Assembly: GCA_028554795.2 (NCBI GenBank)
Contig: CM068827.1
Coordinates: 143,605,751-143,669,750 of the forward strand
Source: Sinohyriopsis cumingii
Lineage: Eukaryota > Mollusca > Bivalvia > Unionida > Unionidae
Direction of reading: 5' to 3'
DNA length: 64,000 nucleotides
Part shown: piece by piece, positions 47,230-57,042 of the stretch
How positions within the stretch are numbered: the stretch's first letter is position 1
Layout: each line of letters begins with the position of its first letter
Notes under the pieces: generated by a model
Told to the model about the DNA's origin: nothing
What the model saw: the letters and a program-made list of their open reading frames with translations, nothing else
Database searches by the model: none
Program-made: the position numbers and the translations under genes

Positions 47230-49100
47230 GAAAATATTTGTATTATTATTTACATTTGATGACCAAGAACTACCCAGGTCAGTCTCAACTATCGACTTTG
47301 GAAAAACGTGTGATACTGTCTCCTGGTGATTTATAGATAAATGTTTTTCAATTTTAATTTTGGGAATTCTATGTCAAATTATGTTGACTTGTCATACAGT
47401 GGGAAAGGGTCGTGTAGTTAAGGGTAGTTAAAATTGCAAAGAGGCTGTAGGCAAGGAGATTCAGTTTCACCTTATTTATTTATATAATATGCTAAATTTT
47501 AGGAATGATGCTTCCAAGAAATACAAAAGTATTTAGAAATGGACAAAAATTTAAAAAATCATTCCGATGATACACAAATAGTTTTAAGTCACCAGATAAA
47601 TTAATGTGATGTGTGTGACTTGGATTTTTAACGTAGCTTTTAACAATTTTTCAGTCATATCGCTACGATGTCTGCATTGTGTCAGTTTATAGTGATGTCT
47701 AGCCGTGGGGCATCATGCCGTAGACATGTAGAATGATGTCCCACCCAGTCATATTACCATGACACCAGGTCGACCAATCCTAACACTAACTTCTTATTGA
47801 TAAGTGCCAAGCGAGGAAGATGTCAGTACCAATTTTGTAAGTCTTTGGTATGACTCGGCCGGGGATCCAGCCCACGACCTCCCGCATCCGAGGCGGACGC
47901 TCTAACCACTAGGCGGTCGGGTAAATCACCAAATTACACGTTGGAAACACTATATCAGTTCTATAAAATATATGGATTAAAGAAAAAAAGTGTTATATCA
48001 ACCAAGACAGAGTGGATAGGATAGTTATCATCATCAAAAATTACAATATGTGGAAAACGTTAAATTAAACCAGGAAAAATATCGTATAAAACATGGAGTA
48101 TTTTTCTCAACAGATGTTAATGACATATAGAACTTAAATTTGAGAACACTAGTACCCAACAAATAGAAATATGTGAAATGTATTTAGTTATTCGATTAAA
48201 ATTAATTTGCTTGGTAAAATACCAGATTAAAAACTTTCCGCATCTCTAGATTTATCTATTTATTTATTCTTCTTTCCTTTGTACCTAATCCACCAGTGAA
48301 GTTAATGAAAAGAATTAATCAAATTGGATTACAAGGAACTTTTATAGATCAGATGTCTCTTTTTAAAAGAGATATCGCGATGACTGGAAGCACATAATCA
48401 AATAAAATAAAACAAATATTGTATAATCTAAATTGTTGCACATAGATATGTGTCAAAATTTATTTGTCAATAAAAAACGATTAAACCTTTCCACGAAATT
48501 TGCATTGAGCCAAGTCAAATGTTAATAGTTGAATTGTGGGATACTGGTTTACACATTGTAGCTCCTTCAGACTGGAAATATTCCTATTCAATCTTACAAC
48601 AAAGAAAACAAAATCAAAGATGTAACACTCAGGGACTTTCACTTTGAATTTTTACAGTGTATTGATTGTTTTGTTAAAAAATGTAAAACTGATTCCGATA
48701 AGGATAGATATTTGAGTGTAATAGTGTACACAGTTTTGGAATGAGCTTAATTAGCTGAACTTTTAACTAAACAAATTAAAATTATTTTTTAAAATATTAT
48801 TATAGGAGCAGCAAGTAATAATTTTATGATTAACAGCCTGATGTTTGCTTGAAAATATGTTATATATAAACGAACATTTTTTGTAATCAAAATTTAAGAA
48901 TAGAATCCATTTTCTCCACCCTAAAGAAGGTATTTAAAATAGAAACTTATGTTGCTGAAATAAATGGGACAGTGGCTAATTTTCTCACAAGACGGTCTTC
49001 ACATTTTTGGTTATATGGTTTAATATTCTTAGCTTCTGTTTATGTCTAAAGTCATAAACATAATAAAAATATCGATAGTGTCAGTGAATTTTATAGTGAT
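47230..49100 (+). pseudogene. L1/Tx1-like LINE reverse transcriptase, decayed and split by a SINE
   Basis: Plus-strand blocks follow L1-type ORF2 order. TIDFGKTCDTVSW lies at 47289-47327, QRGCRQGDSVSPYLF at about 47437-47478, and a catalytic-box remnant HSDDTQI near 47560. A SINE (47607-47921) interrupts it. Beyond the SINE, YQFYKIYGLKKKSVISTKTE and WIG lie near 47960-48015, LFILLSLPNPPVKLM near 48250, and a KIKDVTLRDFHFEFLQC block near 48620. The YADD motif has become HSDD. Many stops make it a pseudogene. It is independent of the minus-strand copy at 41470-42565. Confidence 0.8.
47607..47921 (-). mobile_element. tRNA-derived SINE, family 2, copy 4, inside a LINE
   Basis: Full-length minus-strand copy. 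The head ends near 47921 (ACTAGGCGGTCGG in plus orientation). The B box is mutated (GGATCCAGCCC in plus orientation), and the 3' CA tail is short. Similar AATCACC/AGTCACC sequence lies on both sides, but the duplication is not clean. Confidence 0.83.
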
Positions 49101-49719
49101 ATTGCTGTATTTACTCCGCATCACCATGCTGTATATAGTTCTGGTAACGATGATCCCAGCACCAAGAAACTATTGATCTATCATCATTTTTCAATTTTGG
49201 GGAAATTTAAAAAAAAAAAATATTAATTTAACCTCCTAAATTAGTACAATGTTGAATTAAGCGTATAGTGTGCCAAATACGCACGGACAATATGTGCACG
49301 GCACAAAGTTGGATAATCTACACTGTATAATGTTTAACACTGTGTATCGTAACGATTGATCCAAACAAATCAATACAAACATTAAAACCTAGAACCGATT
49401 ATACTCCTGACACGTGTTTGATAGTTTCAAAACTTTTCTTGCCACCAGTGCAATCCAGTCCATGTTTGTGATGTAAAATTTATTTATTGCACGGGCCATT
49501 TTATTTTCTTTAATTTACAGAAGTCTTTGACACCGAATGGATTCTTCTCTACGTCAAGTGCAAGTTATCCCAAAATTCCGGTACCTGTAGTTAGTGGATA
49601 ATTTGAGTTGTGAAACGAAACTGATAACGGACGGAAATCATAACATAATGCGTTGCGTCTTATGGCGAGTGTGTAACAAATAATTTCATTTCTGAAATGT
49701 TGTAGGTTTCCTTAACTAA
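49101..49719. other. Non-coding stretch
   Basis: AT-rich, between two LINE remnants. No feature was recognised. Confidence 0.4.
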
Positions 49720-50112
49720 TGATAATTTCGATCCCCCAATCACCCCATGGGCTCAACGCCCGTTGGTGTCTTACGCATTTGACTCAGTTTGTCTCGATTA
49801 TACACGGTTCATTTATATCCTGCTGAGAGCATTTATGTCCGTATGATACCATTCTTTAATATCGTGGAACCATTCTCTGCTTGGTCTTCCTCTTACTGCA
49901 GTTCCATCCATCATTCCAAATACTACAGTTTTAATCATCTGTTTGTTTTCCGTTCTGTAGATATGCCCCAACGTTAACTAGTTCTTCGTTCGATAGACAT
50001 TCATACAATGTCCCTTTTAGTTCCTACGCGGATCCTAATATCAAGATTTCTTATATACTGTTGACATTAGACGTGTATAATTCGACTGTAGCACCTCAAT
50101 GCGAAATCTGAT

Positions 50113-50152
<40 letters not shown>

Positions 50153-51115
50153 GCAATGTCCATATTTAACAGGCTTACATGACAAACACTGAATACGCAT
50201 TTCCCGATTTTGCCAAATTTGCTTGTATAAAGATCTGATTTCTTTACCGGCTATTGTTGAAGCCTGACATGATGCCGCGTGCCTTTGCTATCCCTCTCTT
50301 GATCTCCATGCCACGTTCATTATCACACATTAGAAAACTGCCAAGATGTTCGAAGTTTCCGACGTTGTATATATTCGTGCTTCAAACCTCCATCTCCTTG
50401 TCAATGTCTTCTCGTCCAAACATCATCATTTAAGTTGTTCTTTATTTTCTTCATCAAAGTTAATCTTCAGTCCTGATGTTTCCCCCGTGTTGTGTAGGTA
50501 TTCACGTTCTCCTGTAACACACTTTTGTTTAAGATCGATGTCTTCATCAAACTTGATTGATAAAAACATCCATGTATTGAAGCACCTGTTCCATTGCATT
50601 TTAAGTCATCCACAGTTCTCTCCAAGTATGTACTAAATGTTATTGGTGATATCGAGTCAACTTGCCTTATTCCCACTGGTGAACTAAACTACTCTCCGAG
50701 TTCTTTTCCAACTCTTAGAGCGGACTTGGAGAGTGTTTGAAAAAATCAAAGGCTCTCGGGAATCGGCGAAACAATTGTGTATCTGCCTACCCTTTTGCTT
50801 GGCATTCTGTGCAACAGCCACAGAAACTGTATCTGGTGCATGGTGCTTTTTGCCTTCCCGAATCCTGCCAACCCCTCCCGTTAAATCTGGTTCGATTTAT
50901 GTTTGAATCTCGTTCGATAAGGACCGGCAGCAGCACATAGCATACATGGCTCTGTAGCGTTACCGTCCTGTGCACATTTGGTTGGTTCGCCTTTCTTGGG
51001 TATTACCACACTTACGGAGCACGGCCGCTCTTCCGGCATTCTCCGCTTTTGCCATAACTCTTCCGGGATTCTCCGGTCTTGCCATATGTGGCTACTCAGG
51101 AAATTAATTTTTCTG
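49720..51115 (-). pseudogene. Decayed LINE reverse transcriptase (RTE- or I-like)
   Basis: Minus-strand blocks in order from high to low coordinates: WQDRRIPEELWQKRRMPEE near 51080, then VVIPKKGEPTKCAQD and GFGKAKSTMHQIQFLWLLHR near 50850. GIRQVDSISPITFSTYLE follows near 50670, then TGLKINFDEEN and VGNFEHLGSFLMCDNER near 50350. The C-terminal GTAVRGRPSREWFHDIKEW lies near 49890. The order matches LINE reverse transcriptases that end in a RGRPxxxWxDDIKEW motif. A (TC)n microsatellite at 50116-50151 interrupts it, and stops and frameshifts are frequent. Confidence 0.78.
50116..50151. repeat. (TC)n microsatellite
   Basis: TC dinucleotides within the LINE remnant. Confidence 0.95.
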
Positions 51116-51141
51116 GCAAGTACTTATTCTGACCACCCAAG

Positions 51142-51207
51142 CACTGAAATATCTGATCGATCCGCCAAGATGTATGTTAACATATCGTAACTTGGCTAGC
51201 GAAAATG
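51142..51207. mobile_element. Foldback element, terminal fragment (copy 3)
   Basis: CACTGAAATATCTGATCGAT followed by CCGCCAAG and, after a diverged middle, CTTGGCTAGCGAAAATG matches the right arm of the long-TIR family. No left arm was found nearby; a decayed LINE lies where the interior would be. Confidence 0.75.
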
Positions 51208-52782
51208 AGAAGCAGTATTCTTTCCACTTTTGTGCCATTCTATTTGACACAAACATGCCAGATAGAACCAATATTGACATTACTTACCGGGTAATAATTT
51301 AAACAGGTTTAAATTTTTGTTTAATTGTGTTACTTGAAAAACTATTCCGTTATAAAATCGGTCGCTGTCTAAAATGTATTTTAAAGAACTTCTAAATGTG
51401 TTTCAACCTGCAGCTGCATCAGACGTAACTATAAACTAATTAATAGCGAGACATTTGGATATCCCCAACATAAATGTCCAAATATCCAGCGTGGAAGGTA
51501 AGAGGAAACTCGGTCTTGCTAGGAATCAAAGAATTGGTGTTTTGAATCTCTAAAACCAGCAAGAACATCCGAAATTACCAAAGACTTTTCCAATATTATC
51601 TTCAATAAACACATGAAATCCTTGCAAATATTATGATGCCAGGGATACGAATCGAACAGATGCATTCAACTATTGGAAAATATTGTCATGTTTTCATTTT
51701 CAACTTGTGTAATAAAGAGTTCAATAAACATTTCTTTTCTTCGCATCTATCAGCTATCGCGCGCTTCATTGCTGTTTTAATCGATTTTCTGATTTGTCCA
51801 GAGTGCTGTCATAAGAAAACTGTACAGGCCAAAATAACGATATTTCTCTCTAAAATTTAAATGGCACATTAAAAATCGTTGCTTGTACCTATCTGTCCCA
51901 AAAAATAAAAAAATAATAACAACAATAAAACTGTTATGGCAGTCTAAAATGTAAATTTAAAACAATTAAAAAAGTATTATACCCTTGTTAAACACATGTA
52001 GAATATACTTCTAAAGGCCGTCGCGGGTGGTATCATGACCGTACCAAATTTCGACCAAAATAAATATATATTATTATGACTCCATGGTCTTAAAACAAGT
52101 AATAGGAAAGGGTGAGAAGCAACAAACTTTTTTAAAATTCAACAAAATATTTAGTTCCCTCTAACACAAAGTGAAAATATAAAAAATGAACTTACGGTAC
52201 TGTAAATTAAATCCCAAATAATCCTAGAATTACAGACACAAGTCCTAATGATTAATGTTCTGAATAGTCGTTATTGGAAATTCAAATTAAATCCAACGCT
52301 GGAAGTGTTGATGTGCCTGTGGTGGCTCGTGTAACGGAAATGTGCCAACAGTCTTTTGTTGGATCATAATAATATAATCCAAGAATATATCCGTATTTAA
52401 AACTGCACTATAAATTCAAGTCTCCATTTTGATGAGCACTTTGTATTTCCCATGAATAAATAACTTTAATAAATAAAATTCCAACCCAAATGAATTACTA
52501 AGCACAAAATTAATAAAAAATGTGTCTTCTAAGATCTTAAAGCACCAATAAATCAGTTTTCCATAAACAAGATAATATAGTCTCCTAATTGACCTAGGTC
52601 ACAATTATCATTTTCTCAAACAATACACAATCTATTACCTAATGGAATATTTCCATCTGGAAGGTTCCAGATGTTTACAAAATAAAATGTTTGTTATAAT
52701 TAGACGATCTATTACTAAACTTATAATATAGAATGTAGAATACATCAGGTAAGCCAGGTATATTTATAGTTGAATTCCAATA
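51208..52782. other. Non-coding AT-rich stretch
   Basis: No gene or element was recognised. Confidence 0.45.
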
Positions 52783-52790
52783 CCCTAGAC

Positions 52791-53134
52791 CAGAGGTGGG
52801 CAAACTTTCCAGTGCAAGTGCCGCATACACAAATTTACACCTTGTCGCGGGCCGCATAGTTCATTAAGTAAAATAATTAATATTTGAAATAGCAAAAACA
52901 AAAGGTTTTTCTAAATAAAATCTAATTAATTTTCAGTTGTTAATATGTTGTTCATATTTGAAAACTTAAACTTAAACTTCAAAAGAAGCACATTTATTTG
53001 ATAAACAGCGTAACATAAGCAGAGTCAGTGCGAATGATGACTTGTTCCTAGGCCGTATGAAAACCCTCGGCGGGCCGCATGAAAGCCCTTGGCGAGCCGC
53101 ATGCGGACCGCGGGCCGTAGTTTGCCCACCCCTG
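52791..53134. mobile_element. hAT-like non-autonomous element
   Basis: The ends CAGAGGTGGGCAAACT and AGTTTGCCCACCCCTG are inverted repeats with one mismatch. Subterminal GGGCCGCAT/GCGGGCC motifs lie near both ends. The flanks CCCTAGAC (52783-52790) and CTTTAGAC (53135-53142) agree at six of eight positions, consistent with an aged 8-bp hAT duplication. The 344-bp element has an AT-rich interior without a transposase frame. Confidence 0.78.
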
Positions 53135-53249
53135 CTTTAGACCAGACCTAAATAAATATGTTTACTTCTATTAATAATAATCTTAATATTTAAACTCATA
53201 CACACAGAAAGTATATTAGCTATGTATTAGTTTGTTTGCAGAATTTAAA

Positions 53250-53490
53250 GGGGGCTCCGAGTGGCCGAGTGGTCTAAAGCGCGTTCGTTACGGATCACTG
53301 CCATCTCACCTCTGTCTGTGTGGGTTCGAGTCTAAGATTCGGCCTATGTGGGTACGTAAGAATGCTTGCCAGTAGTTTCTCGTGGGTCGGTGGCTCTTCC
53401 CGGGTTCTTCCTCCACCATTAATACTGGCCACCATGCATAGCCTATCGTGTGCTAAAAAATGGCGTTAAACCCTACAACAACAACAACAA
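53250..53490 (+). mobile_element. tRNA-derived SINE, family 1, with 11-bp target duplication
   Basis: Full-length plus-strand copy: tRNA-like head GGCCGAGTGGTCTAAAGCGC, B box GGTTCGAGTCT, conserved body, TGGCGTTAAACCC and a (CAA)n tail. The direct repeats CAGAATTTAAA at 53239-53249 and 53491-53501 are perfect. Confidence 0.92.
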
Positions 53491-53501
53491 CAGAATTTAA
53501 A

Positions 53502-54268
53502 ACAAACGATTCGGATCAAGAAGAAAATGAACTTGACTTTGGACAAGGTCAAATCCAATATACAATGTTACATAATACATAGCATAATGAAATAATAATA
53601 ATTAAAAAAAAACAATGGCAATTAAATATACATTACAGTACTGTCATTGGTTACAAAACCTGGAACTCATAAGTACTGCTGACAATAGTGTGATTATATA
53701 TATCGCCTGTATATCTACTGATGATACATGGTGTGGATACATAATGAACATTTTACATGCGATTGTTGTAACGTCCATGAAGAAGAAAGAAAAAAAACGA
53801 GCTGATTTGCAAAGTGAGATTTAACAAAGGAGACTTGCGTTGTGAAATATCTCCGACAGATCCAAAACAGGAAAATATCTAGACTTTAAGACAAATGCAG
53901 AGGATGGTGGATGTAGTCACATTATAAACAAATTTTTAGAAAAATGTCCGCAAAGATCCATATGATAATTTTGTTTTTCATAATCATTTGCTTGACTTTA
54001 GAAGAAGAAGAAATAAAGACGTAGCTCTTGCTATTGGCTACTTCTGCATTCTGCTCATGAGTTTAGCGGGAATATTTGTCTTAAGACTACAAAGGCGGTG
54101 GGAGCAAAAATAGCGGGGCAGAGGGACATTCAATAAAGTATTTCGTCTTAACTTTCTGATACGAATTTAACAACCCCAAAACAACCAAACGTTTGGAATA
54201 CATTCTGCATTGATTAGGATGCGAATGAATTAATTATCTGATACCACCCATCCTATTCCATTGCCAAT
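53502..54268. other. Non-coding stretch
   Basis: No feature was recognised before the candidate exon at 54269. Confidence 0.4.
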
Positions 54269-54412
54269 ATGGTCGCCTCTCAAAACTTGGACCAAGACCT
54301 ACCCATCGGTACTATTCTTTGTTACCTAGTCCATAATGTTTTGAATGATTTCAAACCACGAGGTGTACAGGAAAGTGCAATATCATCGTATTTTATACAC
54401 TTTTTGAGACAG
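54269..54412 (+). CDS. Candidate first coding exon of an unidentified gene
   Basis: An ATG frame encodes MVASQNLDQDLPIGTILCYL and continues to FLRQ (48 codons). It ends exactly at a strong donor, CAG|GTACGT, in phase 0. The composition is balanced and protein-like, unlike most frames nearby. I recognise no family. I found no convincing continuation exon before the LEM gene promoter near 56.9 kb, so the gene may be partial, have small exons, or be a relic. Confidence 0.25.
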
Positions 54413-54550
54413 GTACGTTGTCATATAGATCTTAGGATGCTTCTGACTAAGTTGTCAGACAAGTGTTCTTTTATTTTTTCTTCTATCTTTTCTTTCTGTC
54501 CTTAATTCAAGTCCAAAATATCATGCAATTCAAGCAGTCTAGATGCAGGA

Positions 54551-54568
54551 CCCCCCCCCCCCCCCCCC
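54551..54568. repeat. Poly-C tract
   Basis: Eighteen consecutive C residues, possibly imprecise in length because of sequencing. Confidence 0.85.
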
Positions 54569-55620
54569 ACGGCCTTAAAACTGAATTATGGGTCCCTTCC
54601 AATTAACAGATAATTGTTTGATGGGATTATTTTCCCCCACCCATCTTGTAAAACACATTTTTTTTAAATAAAAAAATACAATAACGAGGAAAGACACAAT
54701 CAACTTACCTTAAAACTGAAATATATCCGCAAAGTTTTGAATGACAAATTCACAAATTGATGTTTAACGTAATCCATTTTGCTTGTGAATGAACACGTTA
54801 CTCTTAGGTTTTCCTCTGCTTTAAAAATGACTAAGTTATGAGTCATATGGCGGGTTTTTAGAATATTGATCCTAAAGAAAGAGATGATGTAATATGTGAC
54901 TATCTATAGAATGCTGCAAGACTATCGAACGTTCTAGATTTAGCCACATCCGTGAATGGATTCCCCATCGCTGGTATAATTCGTTATTGTTCCGCCATAA
55001 TACATTCGCACGTGCGATAATTAATTAATTAATTAATTAATTATTATTATTATTATTATTGAACATAGTTGATTCTGTAAAATGATAGGTTCTCGAAAGG
55101 CTAGGCCAATATGAAAAGTTTTTACATACTCTCAAAATATATGTTCGACATTATTTATGATGTACTTGTGTAATGCAGTTTCGTAGTAACTGTCAGATCG
55201 ACATTTCGTATTCTCACATAAATTCGTATTCTCACATAAATGTATATTACAAATTTAATGCGTGCTAATATCTTTCTGCGTTTATTAAGTAATAGTTTTT
55301 TTAGTATTGGTATCCATCTGTGTGTGGTTTCTTACTTTTTTTTGTTATCTATCTTATCCGTATAATTTCAGTTAATGTGATGTGGCATTCTTACACATGC
55401 ATTGGAGATTGGTTCGATATTCATAAAACCATTGACTGACTCTTCCATAGTTCACCGGCGGATCCACGTTTTTTGTTTGCCATCGAGGGTGTGTGTGTGG
55501 TGTTATGTGATTTTGAGGACGTAATGGGTGGGGTTATGCTTAAAATGGCAATCATACTATGTTTGTAGTTGGTTTTTATCCAGTTAAAAAATCTGCTATT
55601 GTTTGTGGAGGTGTTGGGGG

Positions 55621-55621
<1 letters not shown>

Positions 55622-55656
<35 letters not shown>
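55622..55656. repeat. (GT)n microsatellite
   Basis: About 17 GT dinucleotides. Confidence 0.95.
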
Positions 55657-55657
<1 letters not shown>

Positions 55658-56994
55658 CGAACACTCTATATATCTGCTACTGACAGATCGCCTTTATTAA
55701 TTCGACAGAATGTACTACGAAAATATCTACAAATTTTGAACCATTACAATAATAAATAGTAGTGTTTACTTTAACTTACTGGTACTTAGTGTCAAGCCAT
55801 AATATAAAGATATGTACATTAGCATTATCAAAGTACAGCGATACACAGTTACATTAATATCGTAATTCTGAGCGCGGAAACATCTTCAAATACACGAGGA
55901 TATGTAAATTACAGAGGACCCAGGTCTTGCCCGCAATATTTTAGAATAAAGATGCAAAATGATAATACCTAATGATTAAAGATGCTAAATGAAATACATG
56001 GAAATAAATTGACGTCTACGAAAGTGTGGAAAACCCAATATATTTTACTCAAGCATTTACAAATACAAACTGTAAAGGGTGCAAGGGTTTCTTTAGATAT
56101 TTTCGCAGTATACTATGTCGATGTCAGCTTTATAATTAACCACAAAGATTGACGTATGGAATCATTTTATGTATGTGAAGCAACGTGAAGCTAAAGAACG
56201 TTATGAGTTTCCTTAATTTCTATTGCACACTGAATTAAAAAATATCCTAGTAATTATGTAAGCTATGGCATGATGATAACTGAATGATAGTGAGCATATA
56301 TATAGAGAGAAAGAAACAGAGAGCGAGAGAGAAATTGGTGGGTGAGGGATGAGACATGTGTTGTCTTATTTATGTACTCACAGTTAATTCAGTGCCGCAT
56401 GAGAAAAATCAAAGTATGCTGATATTTATTTTGGTACCAATCTGTGCATCAGTAGTTAGTGATAAGAATGTCGTGGTTCTGATCGCAGATGCATATCTTG
56501 AAGTAAACGAGTGTATGTATCCTAACATAGGACCATCACTTGTGCGCTACGATTCAAGAATAAAATATGAATCCGAAGGAGCATGAAAAATTAAACGATA
56601 TAGATGAAGATATCTCTACATTTACAGACTATGTTAAACGATGATTCTAAAAGATCGGCAGCCACTGATTTCACCTGAGCAAGCATAATACACCCTGTAA
56701 GGTGCTACAGATAGTGGCAATATTTAATTCCTATCGCTGATGTACCTAAATGAGAGAGAGAGCGAGAGAGAGCGAGAGAGAGGTGTTTTCATATAAATGC
56801 TTTCGCTTTAGCCGTCAGGATAAAAATGTCATTTTCATTACAATCCTCCGTCACAAAAAATTGATGTTACACTTTACTTAGTGAGACAGGGGCAACTCAT
56901 TTATTAGTTCTTTGTTTTGTTGCTGTTTTGTATAAATGTATTTTGAAGGGAAATTACTCTTGAATTGGTTCCCTGTGCGGATATTAGCAAGTGG

Positions 56995-57002
56995 ACTTCC
57001 GG
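56995..57002 (+). promoter_or_regulatory. ETS-type site in LEM gene promoter or 5' UTR
   Basis: ACTTCCGG, the complement of the ETS consensus CCGGAAGT, lies about 40 bp before the ATG. The start itself (GCAATGGCGGAC) resembles a YY1-like AATGGCGG site. Both motifs are common close to transcription starts of broadly expressed animal genes. The call is by motif only. Confidence 0.4.
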
Positions 57003-57042
57003 TTCTTGTTACGGATGTGCACTGAAAGACACTGTTGCCGCA

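Larger units (their letters stand above)
54413..56960. other. Non-coding stretch with microsatellites
   Basis: Contains a C run at 54551-54568, (TTAA)n followed by (TTA)n at about 55016-55060, (GT)n at 55622-55656, and GA-rich tracts near 56305-56332 and 56754-56781. No exon could be assigned. Confidence 0.45.

Noticed and set aside
56965..57042. 26-residue N-terminal extension of the LEM protein
   Set aside because: The extension would begin at TTG; the first ATG in frame is 57043, which directly precedes the LEM-like domain.
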